A stretch of 64,000 nt of DNA, from contig CACRSC010000030.1 in NCBI GenBank assembly GCA_902651635.1, forward strand, positions 514,344-578,343, in the 5' to 3' direction. The position numbers and the translations under genes were made by a program. Below the pieces are notes generated by a model. That model worked only from the letters and a program-made list of their open reading frames with translations, was not told where the DNA came from and ran no database searches. Below, one piece after another: positions 22,301 through 33,024 of the stretch. The DNA comes from Mastigamoeba balamuthi. Taxonomy: Eukaryota > Evosea > Mastigamoebida > Mastigamoebidae. Numbering within the stretch: position 1 is the first letter of the stretch; every line of letters begins with the position of its first letter.

Positions 22301-23370
22301 CACCGCGGGCGGCTGTGGGCATCACGGTGGAGCCCGAGGCCCCCGCGGACCTCCCGCGCGTCCTCGAGGGCCTCAAGCGCCTCTGGCGCACCGACGAGCA
22401 CTGCCGCTGCGAGGCCGCGCCCAGCGGCGAGCACGTCGTCTACACGGCGAGCGACAGGCACATGCGCGCCGCGATGGCCGACCTGCGCGAGCTCTGCGGC
22501 TGCGCGCTGCGCTTCGGGGCGCCGTTTGTGCACCTGCGCGAGGCCCCGACGGCCCCCAGCGACCGCGAGTGCACGAGCAAGACGCCCAACAGGCACAGCG
22601 TGCTCTGCATGGCCGCGGCTCCGCTGCCCCCGGGCCTCGCCGACGCCCTCGAGTCGGCGCCGCTGCGGCGGTGCGAGCGGCCCGCCATGCAGGAGCTGCG
22701 CCGCAGGCACGGGTGGCCCGCGGAGGACGCGGTGGGCCGCGTGTGGTCCTTCGGCACCGACCCCTCGGCGCGGGCCAACGCGCTCGTCGAGAGGACGCGG
22801 GCCGTGCAGTTCCTCGGGGAGATCCGCGACGCCGTCTGCGTGTCGTTCGAGTGGGCGACGCGCGAGGGCCCGCTGTGCGACGAGCCCGTCCGCGGCGCCG
22901 TGTTCTCGCTGCTCGACGCGGTTATCGTCTTCGACTCGGCGCACCGCATCTCGAGCCAGTTCATCCCCGCCGCGCGGCGCTGCCTCTACGCCTCGCTGCT
23001 GACGGCCTCGCCCGTGCTGCTCGAGCCAGTGGTCGCCGTGCAGGTGCCCTCTGCGCTGCCCAGGGTCGCAGCGCTTCTCGCGGCGAGGCGGGCCGTCGTG
23101 GCGGACGTCGAGGAGGTCGCGGGCTCTGCGTCGTCTCCTCTGGCCGTTGTCTCGGCGCGGCTCCCTGTGAGGCAGTCGTTCGGGCTCTTGGAGGAGCTCG
23201 AGGGCTGTGCTGTGCTCACGCGCGCGGCGGGCGGAGGCTGGCAGCGGGTCGAGGGCGACGTGCGCGACCCGGAGAGCCAGGCCGGCCGTCTGGTCGGCGA
23301 GGTGCGGCGGCGCAAGGGCTTGAAGGAGGGCATCCCAGAGCTCCAATGTTTCTTGGACAAGAGGTGGTGA
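19251..23370 (+). CDS. Divergent eEF2-like protein (probable pseudo-GTPase), split by duplication
   Basis: Paralogue of translation elongation factor 2. Exon 1 (19251-19808) encodes a Q10 tract and a degenerate G domain; a 56-nt intron (19809-19864) follows. eEF2-like blocks: GITF; VDGALVVVDA; LLNKLDALL (G4 kept); WAFALPQWAELHARRLG; LLWGDHWYDP; VVHELPSPAEAQ; RCYALCRVLSGTL; KTPNRHSVL; VQFLGEIRDAV; FIPAARRCLYASLLTA; and the C terminus RRKGLKEGIPELQCFLDKRW. The P-loop lacks its lysine (ASPGAGARSL versus eEF2 AHVDHGKST) and the DSPGH switch II is absent. The diphthamide loop reads DSAHRISSQ, keeping the His but not GGG. As assembled the frame is broken; removing the second copy of a 1,243-bp duplicate restores one 939-aa frame. 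Confidence 0.85.
19554..22040 (+). repeat. Apparently exact 1,243-bp tandem duplication joined by one N
   Basis: 19554-20796 and 20798-22040 read as identical and are separated by a single N at 20797. The unit includes part of eEF2-like exon 1, its intron and part of exon 2. The offset of 1,244 is not a multiple of three, so the reading frame breaks at the junction. An assembly error is the simplest reading. Confidence 0.93.
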
Positions 23371-23707
23371 AGCCTCGTGCCTCACGTCGTTCTCACGGGA
23401 GCAGCTTCGCAGGAGGCAGGCGACTGCCTGCACAATTCGCACGGCTGTTTTTCCCTCCAGAAAAACGCAGTGGCTGCCCTCAGGGTTTTTGCCTACCTTG
23501 GTACGGCACACACGTGTGTGGGTGTTTGCTGCTCTATTGGCGACCAAGGACTTGCCTGTTGGCGGCACTGAAACAAACAAGAGACGAGAGGATGTAAGGA
23601 CAAAGAGCTCGCGTTGTGGGTTTATATTGGAGGGGGGAAAACTGGACTCAGAGGCACAGCAGTGCCAAGGGGTGCGCGAGCCACACGCGGAGAGGAGAGG
23701 GCCGTGC
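23371..23707. other. Convergent 3' region, no gene seen
   Basis: Lies between the eEF2-like stop and the PAICS stop. No coding family was recognised. Confidence 0.5.
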
Positions 23708-25445
23708 TCACTGCTCGAGCTTGGCGTCGCCCTCGAACTGCGTGAGGAGGGCCCTGAGGCGCATGCCGCGCATCCTGGCCCAGACGGTGTGGTCGTGCAT
23801 CGAGAGGATCGACGCGGCCGCCAGCGCGGCCTGCGGGGCCTCGAGCACCGTGACGCAGCCCAGGCCGCTGGGCATGCGCAGCGACGACCAGATGTCGTTG
23901 CCGGCGTAGGCCTGGCCGCTGGGCGGCGGGAAGTTGATGACGGGGCAGGCGGTGTTGCCCGAGATCACGGGGCCGAGGCCGTTGCTGCGGCCCGCGATGG
24001 CGATGAAGACCGTCGGCACGCGGTCGGCCTCGTAGCGGCGCAGGTGCTTGAGCGTCGCGGCGGTGCCCTTGTGGGCGCTCGACACGCGCACGTGGACGTC
24101 GGTCACGCCGACCTTGGCCAGCTCCTTCCTGACGCTCTCGGCGTGGTCCGCGTCGACGGCGCTGCCCATGAAGATCACCACGCGCCCGCGGCTCGCGGCG
24201 CTCGGGCGGTCCAGCAGGTGCGCCGCGTGGTCCGACACCCACTCGTAGTTGCGCTTGACGACCTGCATGCCCTCGTCGCTGACCTGCTTCATGTCGCGGT
24301 AGACCTGCTTGTCCATCTGGCGCGTCCTGCATTTTTCGCGCCCGGAATATTAAGCAAAGCAAAGTCCCTGCGCCCCAAATCAATTGATCCGGCGAGAAAG
24401 CTGCACCTGTCCGCGCCGGGCCACAGGCGCCACGAGTCGTTGTCGATGATGTCGGCGAGGACGATCTGGCGGTCCTTAGTGACGCCGAACTCGACCTTCA
24501 TGTCGACGAGCGTGCACTCCATCGTCGCCCACGCGCGCTCGAGGATCTCAAACGTCGCCAGCGCCGTCTCGGTGAGGCTGTCGAGCTCGCGCTCGCCAAA
24601 GGTCACGCCGCCGCAGACGAAGCCCTTGCAGATGATCTCGTCGTAGGACATCTGGGGGTCGTGGTTGGCGTCGTCCTTGAAGAAGTACTCGACCAGCGGC
24701 GGCGAGAACACGTGCGCCTCGCGGACCTGCGCGGGTGGGCCGGCGCTTCAGCTGCAGCTACAGGGGAGGGGGGGGCTGCGGACCTGGGGGTGGCGCTTGA
24801 GGAAGGAGCCGGTGGCCAGCCTGCGGGTGACGACCTCGAGCGGGAGCATCTCGCACCTGCGCGTTTGTTGTGTTGCGCGTCGGTCAGTGCACGCTCTCAG
24901 AGTTCTGTGGTTTCCCCGCCCCGGGGGCCACGCTCGGCCCCGGCGCGCGATAAACGCGGCCCGGGGCCATGGCAGCCCGGGCCCGGTGGCCGGGTGGCGC
25001 GCCGGGGGCCCTGGCCGGCGCGGTATTCCCGACAGGAATAATTTGTTGTCGGTTTGTTGTGTTTGTTGTGTTTTGCTTGGAGGCCACCAGACCCAGAGGA
25101 CAGGGGCAGGGGCAGGGCAGGGCAGCGGCTGGCAGCGCACGACTTGGCGACAAAGGAGGAGGGGCCCGAGCGGCGGACAAAGGCGACGGGGATGCCGGCG
25201 GCGGCGAGGAGGCCCATGACGTAGCAGTTGGTGGCGGTGCTGAGGACGCCCTTGCCCTCGAGCACGTTGCGGCGCGCGCCGTCGCCCGCGGTGATGTCGT
25301 CCTTGTTGAGCAGCACGACGTTGCCGGGCTCGGCCGTGAGCTCGCGGACGACCTTGGTCTTGCCCTCGATGACCACGCGCCCCATCGCCAGCTCCTCCGT
25401 CGCAACCGCGCGCTCGCGCTCCAGGCAGCTCTGCTCGCTCGCCAT
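23708..25445 (-). CDS. PAICS: Bifunctional SAICAR synthetase / AIR carboxylase
   Basis: Two steps of de novo purine synthesis in one cytosolic protein. Four exons (25141-25445, 24784-24856, 24407-24726, 23708-24326) give 438 aa, close to animal PAICS. SAICAR synthetase half: GRVVIEGKTKVVREL, LLNKDDITAGDGARR, SCEMLPLEVVTRRLATGSFL, EYFFKDDANHDPQ, TLVDMKVEFGV, VLADIIDNDSWRLWP, KQVYRDMKQV. AIR carboxylase (class II PurE type) half: VVIFMGSAVDADHAE, VRVSSAHKGT, FIAIAGRSNGLGPVISGN, NDIWSSLRMPSGLGCVTV. Start 25445 is ATG. Three GT-AG introns are defined by frame; one contains TCAATTGATTT. The SAICAR synthetase-then-PurE order matches animals and dictyostelids. Confidence 0.97.
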
Positions 25446-25919
25446 TCTCTTTCGGTTCTGCGTCAGTAGCCCGCGGGCTGCGGAAACCGAAAGGAGCGGC
25501 GCGCGCACCTCGGGTGGTCTAGTCGGTGCGCGGTGTTTTATCGCTCTGAGCTCTGTGCCCCTTTTCGCGCTGACGCAACAGAGATGCCGTCAGCAGCAGA
25601 GAAAATGCGAGAACATTCTTCTCACGGCTTTCTCGCGTGACGCCCGAGGTGCACGTTCCTGTACGCGCGCCGGTGCCCGCGGCGCCCCTGCGGCCCGCGG
25701 GGGCGCACGGGGGGCGCGGGGGGCGCATCGGGGCTCGCATGCGGCGCAAAAGATCGCACGCTGTGCGGCGAAAACAGACACTGCACGGTTCGCTCCCAGA
25801 TATGGCCTTCCTGTTATGCGAGCTCAGGAACGAACGCAGAACCGTGGTGCGTGGCCGGTCCCGCTGTTCCGAGTCTCCCGTCAGCCATAGGAGAATGAGG
25901 ACTCAGGCATATGTGTGAA
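25446..25919. other. Intergenic, PAICS upstream region
   Basis: GC-rich spacer with G-runs and (GCGCCCC)-type low complexity. No gene was seen. Confidence 0.45.
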
Positions 25920-25990
25920 GCACTGGTGGTCTAAGGGTAGAATGCTCGCCTGCCACGCGGGCGATCCGGGTTCGAGTCCCGGCCAGTGCA
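25920..25990 (+). tRNA. tRNA-Gly(GCC)
   Basis: A 71-nt cloverleaf. Acceptor GCACTGG/CCAGTGC, anticodon stem CTCGC/GCGGG with loop CTGCCAC (anticodon GCC), and a consensus B box GGTTCGAGTCC. No intron. The AT-rich island begins directly at its 3' end. Confidence 0.97.
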
Positions 25991-27960
25991 ATTTTCCATA
26001 TCCTTTTCTGGTTGTTCAGATATCATTCTCATCCGCAAAATGGCGAATTTGAAAGAGTTATTTCATGACCTTTGCCATAGCTTAGTTTGCCACTGACACT
26101 ATAATGTAATGCCTTAAGCTGCAGAGGCATGCCATAGCTCCTTTATTGCTTGTTTTCTTGTATCTGCATACTCTAGTTGCCAAATTGCAAGCTTGTTCTA
26201 TACAGGTAGAGCAGCAGGTCCAGTCTCAGTGCAACTTGGCAGCTGAAAAGGTATCAGGGATTGCACATCATGTCATGTCAAAGCCAAAGAACAGGTTGCA
26301 GAAAGATGCAGCTCTTCTAAGGTATCAGATGATAATACCCAGCTATACATTGTGTCAGTTACTCCTAATACTGTAGGTACTCAGCTTCATCTTTACCTTA
26401 AAGCAGAACATACACAGACACTGTGCTTTAGTCAAAAGTGTAGTATTTGCTATCTGAAATGCACAGCTCTTCTTGTTACCTTAAAAAAGACTGTTGGTAG
26501 AGACAAGAAGACTCTCTATAAGTTAGTCAGTACTTATCACCTGGGAATACTGAACCACTTAATGCAAGATGAGATTCTGTTAGATTTTGCCCAGAGAGTT
26601 GTATTCCCAGCTGAGCATGCCCAGCAGGATTATTTTATCTCTGCTACAAATTCCAAGCTTCATTCTGATATTGAGACTGCACAGTATGCTAATGCTGATC
26701 AAGTTCATGCTGCTATTATGGAGGCAATTCATAAACAGACTGAACTTAGGACTGAGCTTATTGCTGTAACTAGAATTTCTGTTATTCTTAAGCAAGTTAA
26801 GACAGAGTTCAAGATTTCTTATACAAGAATTGCCACCAGGAAATCAATACAGATATTATTCACCAGGTTCATCCCATCTCACTGCTATCAGAAGAGAAGC
26901 TTGAAGTCACAGTATGCATTGATGACCAGTGGAATTGCCTACAGTGATGCATAAGTGACTATGATAAACAATACCTTAATATGTATGAATGGGAATCGTG
27001 TTGTCTGGCAGAACCATGTGGACCAGACGAAAATTGCTGCAAAGCAGATACCTTATTTACTACCATTTCAATTCTCAATTAAGGGTTAGCACAGGGAAAA
27101 TTCCCATAAATCTTCAACAAGGCCCCCATTTTTAATTATAAGCATCATACTGCTCATTCAATTTAGAAGAGTATGACTCTTAATTTGATAAAACCTCATT
27201 ACAATTATTACTACAATACAATTGGCATATGGACCAGAGCGAGATGGAAAACTCCTAAGGCCAGAAGTGCCCTGCCATTTCTGTATTGAATTTGGCAATT
27301 ACATTGAACTGTTTACTTATGTAAAGAGACAGTGAAGCAATCTGTGATCTCTACTTCTTATCTGTCAGCTGTGCACAATGACACAGCAGGAATTTGCGAT
27401 ATAGATCTAATAATCAATGTTGTTCAACCAGAAGTCCTATTTCTTTGCACTCAGAGACAGCCCACATACCTGCTTTGACAACATTTGTAGTATTAATAAG
27501 AATTGATAATAGCCATGGTGTGGTTCATTGGAATTTTTGAAATGGATTCCTCTGTTTTGAAGCAGCTTGAATCCAGTCTCCAGAACTTATTATTTGCATT
27601 AACAATAAAGAAGAAGGATATTTCTGGTTTGTATGAAGAAAAGTTAGAGGTGAATTGTGAGAGCAAGTCATTATCATACTCAGGATTTTCTTTCGCATAC
27701 AACCATAGTGAGTGTGTTGAAAATGAGAGCTTCTCTGGACTCTTAAAACTCTCATTTATCCAACTCTCTTTTAAAACCGTTTTGCACTAGCCCTCTTTGA
27801 CCTCGCACTACTTCCCTCACAAGACTGGGTCTCTAATCGAATGAATGATTATCACATTCCTTCCCGAGGAAATGCCCTGCACTGGTCTTTTGAGTAACCC
27901 CCCCTCCCCCCTCCCTCCAGGGGGCATAGTTCAATCACTGTGGTAAGACTTTTTTATTTT
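25991..27960 (+). mobile_element. AT-rich insert behind tRNA-Gly with decayed coding sequence
   Basis: Composition changes sharply from GC-rich to AT-rich at the tRNA 3' end and reverts near 27960. On the plus strand a protein-like frame runs from about 26146, shifts frame near 26350, continues to a stop at 26952-26954, then resumes as VTMINNTLICMNGNRVVWQNH. Fragments such as YFISATNSKLHSDIETAQY and VHAAIMEAIHKQTELRTELI look like real helical protein. No transposase or polymerase motif was recognised. Position and composition suggest a decayed tRNA-targeting element or other insert. The rest of the island shows no coding signal. Confidence 0.45.
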
Positions 27961-28102
27961 TGTCGAATCGGATAAGGTGGAAGTGGATATTCAGATGGCG
28001 TCAAGAGGGCTTCTAGTTCTCTGATTTCCCGTCAGGCAGCACGTGCTGACACAGTGCATCACCCTCACCACTGCCAACGGTGCCCCACTCTGGCCGCACG
28101 AC

Positions 28103-29702
28103 ATGAGCGGCACTCCGCGCGACCCCGGCCCCGAGAGCAGCGCCCACAGCGCGTGCACCCCCGCAACGACGGCAGCGCCAGGCGAGCAGCGCAGCAAAGC
28201 CACCAAGCGCAGCGCACGCTCGCTGCGGGCGCTGAAGCTCGCCGGGGCCGTCGCCTGCGTGCTGGTGACCGTCGTGGCGTGGGTGGCGATGGCGCAGATC
28301 ATGAAGCTGATGCAGCTGGGCGGGGCCTCGTACCCGTGGTTTGAGGTGTGGCTCGTGCACGACCTCTACGTCCTCTTCGCCCTCCCCACCGCCTACCTCT
28401 GGGTCCGCGACAGACTCCGCCGCTCCCGCGCGTGCCGGGCGCAGCAGGCCGAGGCCCCGGCGCCCGCCGCAGACGCCAGCGCTGCAGCACAGGTAAAGAG
28501 GCCCTGTTGGGATAAGTCCCGATTGGGAGTGTTGCGCAGCCCCACGGGATCCACAGAGCTGTGCATTCCGCGGCTGCGGCAATGTGAGCAGGGCAGCCGA
28601 TGGCGTGGACTGACGAGACTGGGCTGTGCAGGAGAGGAGAGTGTTCACGTGGAAGCGGTGGCTGTGGCTGGGGTTCTGGATGTCGATGCTCTTCTTCTGC
28701 GTCGAGTACTCGTGGTACCTGTCGCTCCCGCGCACGAGCGTCAGCGTCAACACGGCCATCTACAACAGCAGCCCCGCCTTTGTCTTCATCTTCAGCATCT
28801 TCCTCATCCGCGACAGGGTCACTGTGTGCAAAGGTCCGCCCAGGCTGAGTGCTGAGATCACCCATCGCATGATCAGCTGCCGAAGAGCTCATCTCCGTTT
28901 CGTCGCCCAGTGCTCGCGCTCGTCGCCAGCATTGCGGGCGTCGTCGTCGTGGCCGCGTGCACGGGGGCGCCGGCGTCGACAGAGGGGTCGGGGTCGAGCG
29001 CCGAGGGCAGCGGGCTGTCGACGGCGGACCTGGTGCTCGGGTACGTGATGCTCGTGTTCAGCACGGTCACGTACGCCCTCTACGGCGTGCTCTACAACAA
29101 GTACTGCGTCGACCCCGCGGACCCGCTCTCCTTCAAGAACACCTTCGCGTTCACCGCCTCCCTGGGCGTCAGCAACATCCTCTTCTTCTGGGTCGGCATC
29201 CCGATCCTCGACAAAGTCAGCTGGGCGCAACACACTTGATCGCTCGCACTGTTGACAAGGCGCGCGGCAGGCAGGGCCGGAGAGGCTGGACCCCAGGCCC
29301 TCGGGCAGCACGATCGGGATCCTGATCGGGGTCGGGGCGCTGGCGGCGGCGTTCCAGGTGTTCGCGCAGATGGCCATCATGCTGAGCAGCCCGCTGTTCG
29401 TCTCGGTCACGCAGCTCCTGACGATCCCGCTGGGCATCGCCACCGACGCCGCCATCAACCACTACGTCATGCCTGCCGGGGGCTTCGGGGGCATCGTGTT
29501 GATCGTCGTGGGGTTCGTGCTGATCAACGCGGGCGAGCTGTACTCAGCGTTTGTGAGGCAGGTGTCCACTGCGCCCACAAGGTGGGAGCGGTGGCTCATC
29601 ATCGGCAGACCACTGTTCCCCCAGAGACCGGCCCAGCAGTGCAACAAGGACTCTCCCGTCTTGCCAGACAACCACACAATGGACAGCATGCCCAACTTAT
29701 GA
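28103..29702 (+). CDS. SLC35F-type drug/metabolite transporter
   Basis: Multi-pass DMT-superfamily transporter of 438 aa. Four exons (28103-28492, 28632-28833, 28911-29215, 29283-29702) join in frame. Around ten hydrophobic helices: VACVLVTVVAWVAMAQIM, WLGFWMSMLFFCVEYSWYL, VFIFSIFLIRDRVT, LVASIAGVVVVAA, VLGYVMLVFSTVTYALYGVL, LGVSNILFFWVGIPIL, ILIGVGALAAAFQVFAQMAI and GGIVLIVVGFVLINAG. The EamA-like signature TSVSVNTAIYNSSPAFVF resembles SLC35F members. The last acceptor (29281-29282) was chosen to keep phase. Substrate is unknown; SLC35F relatives include thiamine and nucleotide-sugar-type carriers. The ATG at 28103 is the first in the frame. Confidence 0.85.
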
Positions 29703-29909
29703 AAAGGGCGCAGGCTCCAGTGACACAGGGCGAATTCAATTGGGGAAATAAAGACATCCCCATCACTCTGGCTTCCTGGCCTTTGGAAACACCAACTTGT
29801 CGGTGGCACCATGCGTCTGAGGCATGGAGCAGGCGCAGGTTACGCTACACCTCCCAGTGACCTATCCTGACCAATACCTCCTTTATTTCCTTTCAAGGAG
29901 AGGCTAGGC

Positions 29910-32900
29910 TCAGCACTTGAACGACGCCTGCCTGATCAGCTCAAGCATTACGATGCTGGGGCTTCTCTTGAAGCACGTTGCAGCATACTGCACCGACACA
30001 GCGAAGCACTGCACTCCGTCATCGCTGCTGTCAAACACCATCATCTTCCACATCCTCTTGTCCTCGAAGGTCTCGCCCTCTGCCCTCTCGACCACATTTG
30101 CACCGCACTCTGCAAACGCTTCCCACAGCTCGGCACTGGATCTGCTCCTGCCGTCGCCCGCAAGGGCCTTGGCAGCGCCCGCAGAGAGCATTGCCCAGAG
30201 CTCGCGGCTGACGGGGCATTGGACTTGGCGTGCCTGCTCGCCGAGGCTCGCGACGCATTGGACGATCCTCGTGCCTGCGTCCCCCTGCGGCCCTGGTCCC
30301 TCGCGCGCCGAGCCTCCCATGCCGCCTTTCTCGCTGGGGTCCGCAGACAGCAGAGCGGGGCAGGGCTGCTGCTGCCCAGCAGCAGTGGCGACGCGCAGGT
30401 GGCTCCTGTGGCCCAGGCCCTCTGCTCCCTCGCCGGTGGCGCCGCCCGTGGCGCTGCTGTCGTCAGGCTCGCCGGGGGCAGCAGTGCTCGGGAGGCGCGC
30501 GAAGCCGATGACGGTGGTGCTGGCGTGGTCGTGGGCGTCCCCGGTCAGCAGGGGGCCCGACGCGCCCTCGTCGTTGCTCCCAAGGCCGCGCGCTGCCAGT
30601 TCGTCCTCGAGATGCCCAGCAAAGCCCGTCGCGCTGTCGGGACCCCTCTGCGCGCACTCGACCTGCGCCGCCCAACGCGTTCATTGAGGCGGAGGCGCGG
30701 GAATGGCCGGACGACACCCAGTGCTTCAGCGGCGGTGCCCGCAGCTTCCGAGGAGGGAGGGGGCACGAGGTGGGGGGCGCACCAGGGACTTGCAGAACAG
30801 AGGCACTGTGACGCCGGAGCCCGCGCCAGACGAGCGCGCGCAGGCGAGGACCAGCGCCGCGAGAGCCTGCTTGGCGGTGAGGCAGAGGAGCTCCGCGGGC
30901 CGCAGGGCGCCGGTCCGCCCGGCGAACGACCGCGCGATGGCGGCGTACACCGCGGAGGTGACGACGCCCGAGGCCTCGCGCGTGGACGCGTTGGCCGCCG
31001 CTGCCTGCTGGTCCGGGCCCTGGCGCAGGTCGCGCGCCGTCAGCGGGCAGCAGGCGCTGCAGAGGGCGCTGACGCCGAGCGTGCGCGCCAGACTCGAGGC
31101 CAGCCGGGGCGCAACGCTCCGCGCAGAGAGGTCCCCGCGCGTCTGGGCGACGACGGCGCTGCACAGGGCGGGCGTCGTGAGCACCGCCAGCAGCGCCGTC
31201 AGGTCCGCGAAGGCCTCGAAGACCACAGCGACGTCGGGGTTGTCGCGCACGCCGGCCGCCCAGCGGGGCCTCAGGGCGTCGAGCACAGCGTAGCCCGCTG
31301 TGTGCGCCACCACGTCCAGCGCCCGGCAAGTCGGCACGCGCCCGCTGCCGCTGCCGTTGCCGTTGCCGTTGCCGATGCCCGCCAGGCCCAGCACCGGGAA
31401 CACCAGGGCGCCCTCGCTGCGGCTGTAGTAGGGCTCCTGCGCCCCCGCCGCTCCGCCTGTCTGCACCCGCAGCGTAGGCCCGAAGCTCCACTGCAGCCCC
31501 ATGCCCGCCAGCGCCTCTCTCGCCTCCCGCGCCTCCCTTTGGCGCAGCGCGCTCCGCGACGGCCCTGTGCCCGCGCCCCCCTCGTCCACCTCCCGCAGCG
31601 CCACTCTCGCCGGCCCTGCCTCTGCCTCTGCCGCTCCCGCCCCCGCCCCCGCCCCGGCCCCGGCCCCCTGCGCGTTGGCCTGCGGCTGCAGCTCCCCGGC
31701 GTGGACAAGGGCCCGGATCGTCCGCTCGAACATGTCGACCACAGTGCGCACGGTGGCGTACGAGTGCGCGGCGTCGATGCCGGCCAGGTTGCTCCTCGGG
31801 AGCGCGTCGCTGGCTGCGCCCTCGCACGCGCTCACGGCAATCTGGCTGTCCGCCAGCCTCGAGGCCTCGCCCCTGTCCACGTACACCCGCCGCAGAGACA
31901 CCTCCGAGTCCCACACGCACAGAACAGCTCCCCTGTCCCTCTCCCACGGAGAGAGCCCTCTGGCGGCAATAGCACGCTTGGTGGACATCGTAGCACCCCT
32001 GGTACAGATGTTGACGTTCTGAAGAAATTGTTTGTCCATCAGGTCGGCCGGCACGAAGACTGGATGCTGGATATCGAGGAGGGGTGTCATCCTCCCATTT
32101 TGTTTGAGCATGCGCCCTTCGAAGCTGAGTCTAACTGAATCCAATAGGCTATTATACGTCTTGTCGACCCTGATGCTCAAAGCACCAGACAGAGCAAGGG
32201 TGAACTCGCTATAGTGGGGAGTGGACAGCGTCTCCAGTGCATCCTCGTGTGCGAGTGATGCAGCCAGCACGATCATTCGCCCGGGCGTCGTTCCATAAAA
32301 CACCTGCTCCGCGACTGTGTTCCCCAGATCGAGATGTTCGTCGAGACCCATTTCCTCCTGCTGGTGGTACGCAGCGAAGTCCTCGGAATCGACCATGCCC
32401 GTCACCGGGAACGAATAAGAGTCCACAAAACCCTCCATGTCATCCTGCTGGAGGTACGCTGGGAAGCCCTGTAGATCGACCATGCCCGTTGCCGGGAACG
32501 CCCCGGGGTCTCCGAGATAGTCCATGTCCTCATATGTGGAGCTGCGGGCGACGTCCCCCGAGAGAGGGCAGCGCGCGGCCGCGGAGACCAGGGGCACCAG
32601 GACGCTGGGCAGAACAGCCAGTCCCCTGCGCACGACTCCAACGACCGCACGCATGGGCGCTGCGTCGAGCACGCTCTGCGCCTCCCTCCTGGCGTCGTAC
32701 TGCCTGCCCCTCGCCGCGCTCAGAACACGGCCAGTAGACTCGGGGTCGCGCAGGGCTGCCCGCCGAACGACCTCGGAGTACACACCGCTGCTGACCTCGC
32801 GGACCATCTGCGCGAGGCTCTCGCTGTCGCGGACGTCCGGCCACCCGACGGGACGGCCCAGCTGCCCGCACAGGCCCAGGGCGACCGCCTCGGGGTCCGC

Positions 32901-32977
32901 GACGGCCATCCGGCTCAGCATCTTCAGCACGCTGTGGTCCGACAGGTCTGCGCGTGCCACGGCCCCTGCCAAGCCGC

Positions 32978-33024
<47 letters not shown>

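Noticed and set aside
30219-32138. Long plus-strand open frame opposite giant protein A
   Set aside because: No motifs and biased composition; it is antisense to a frame that matches protein B over its whole length.
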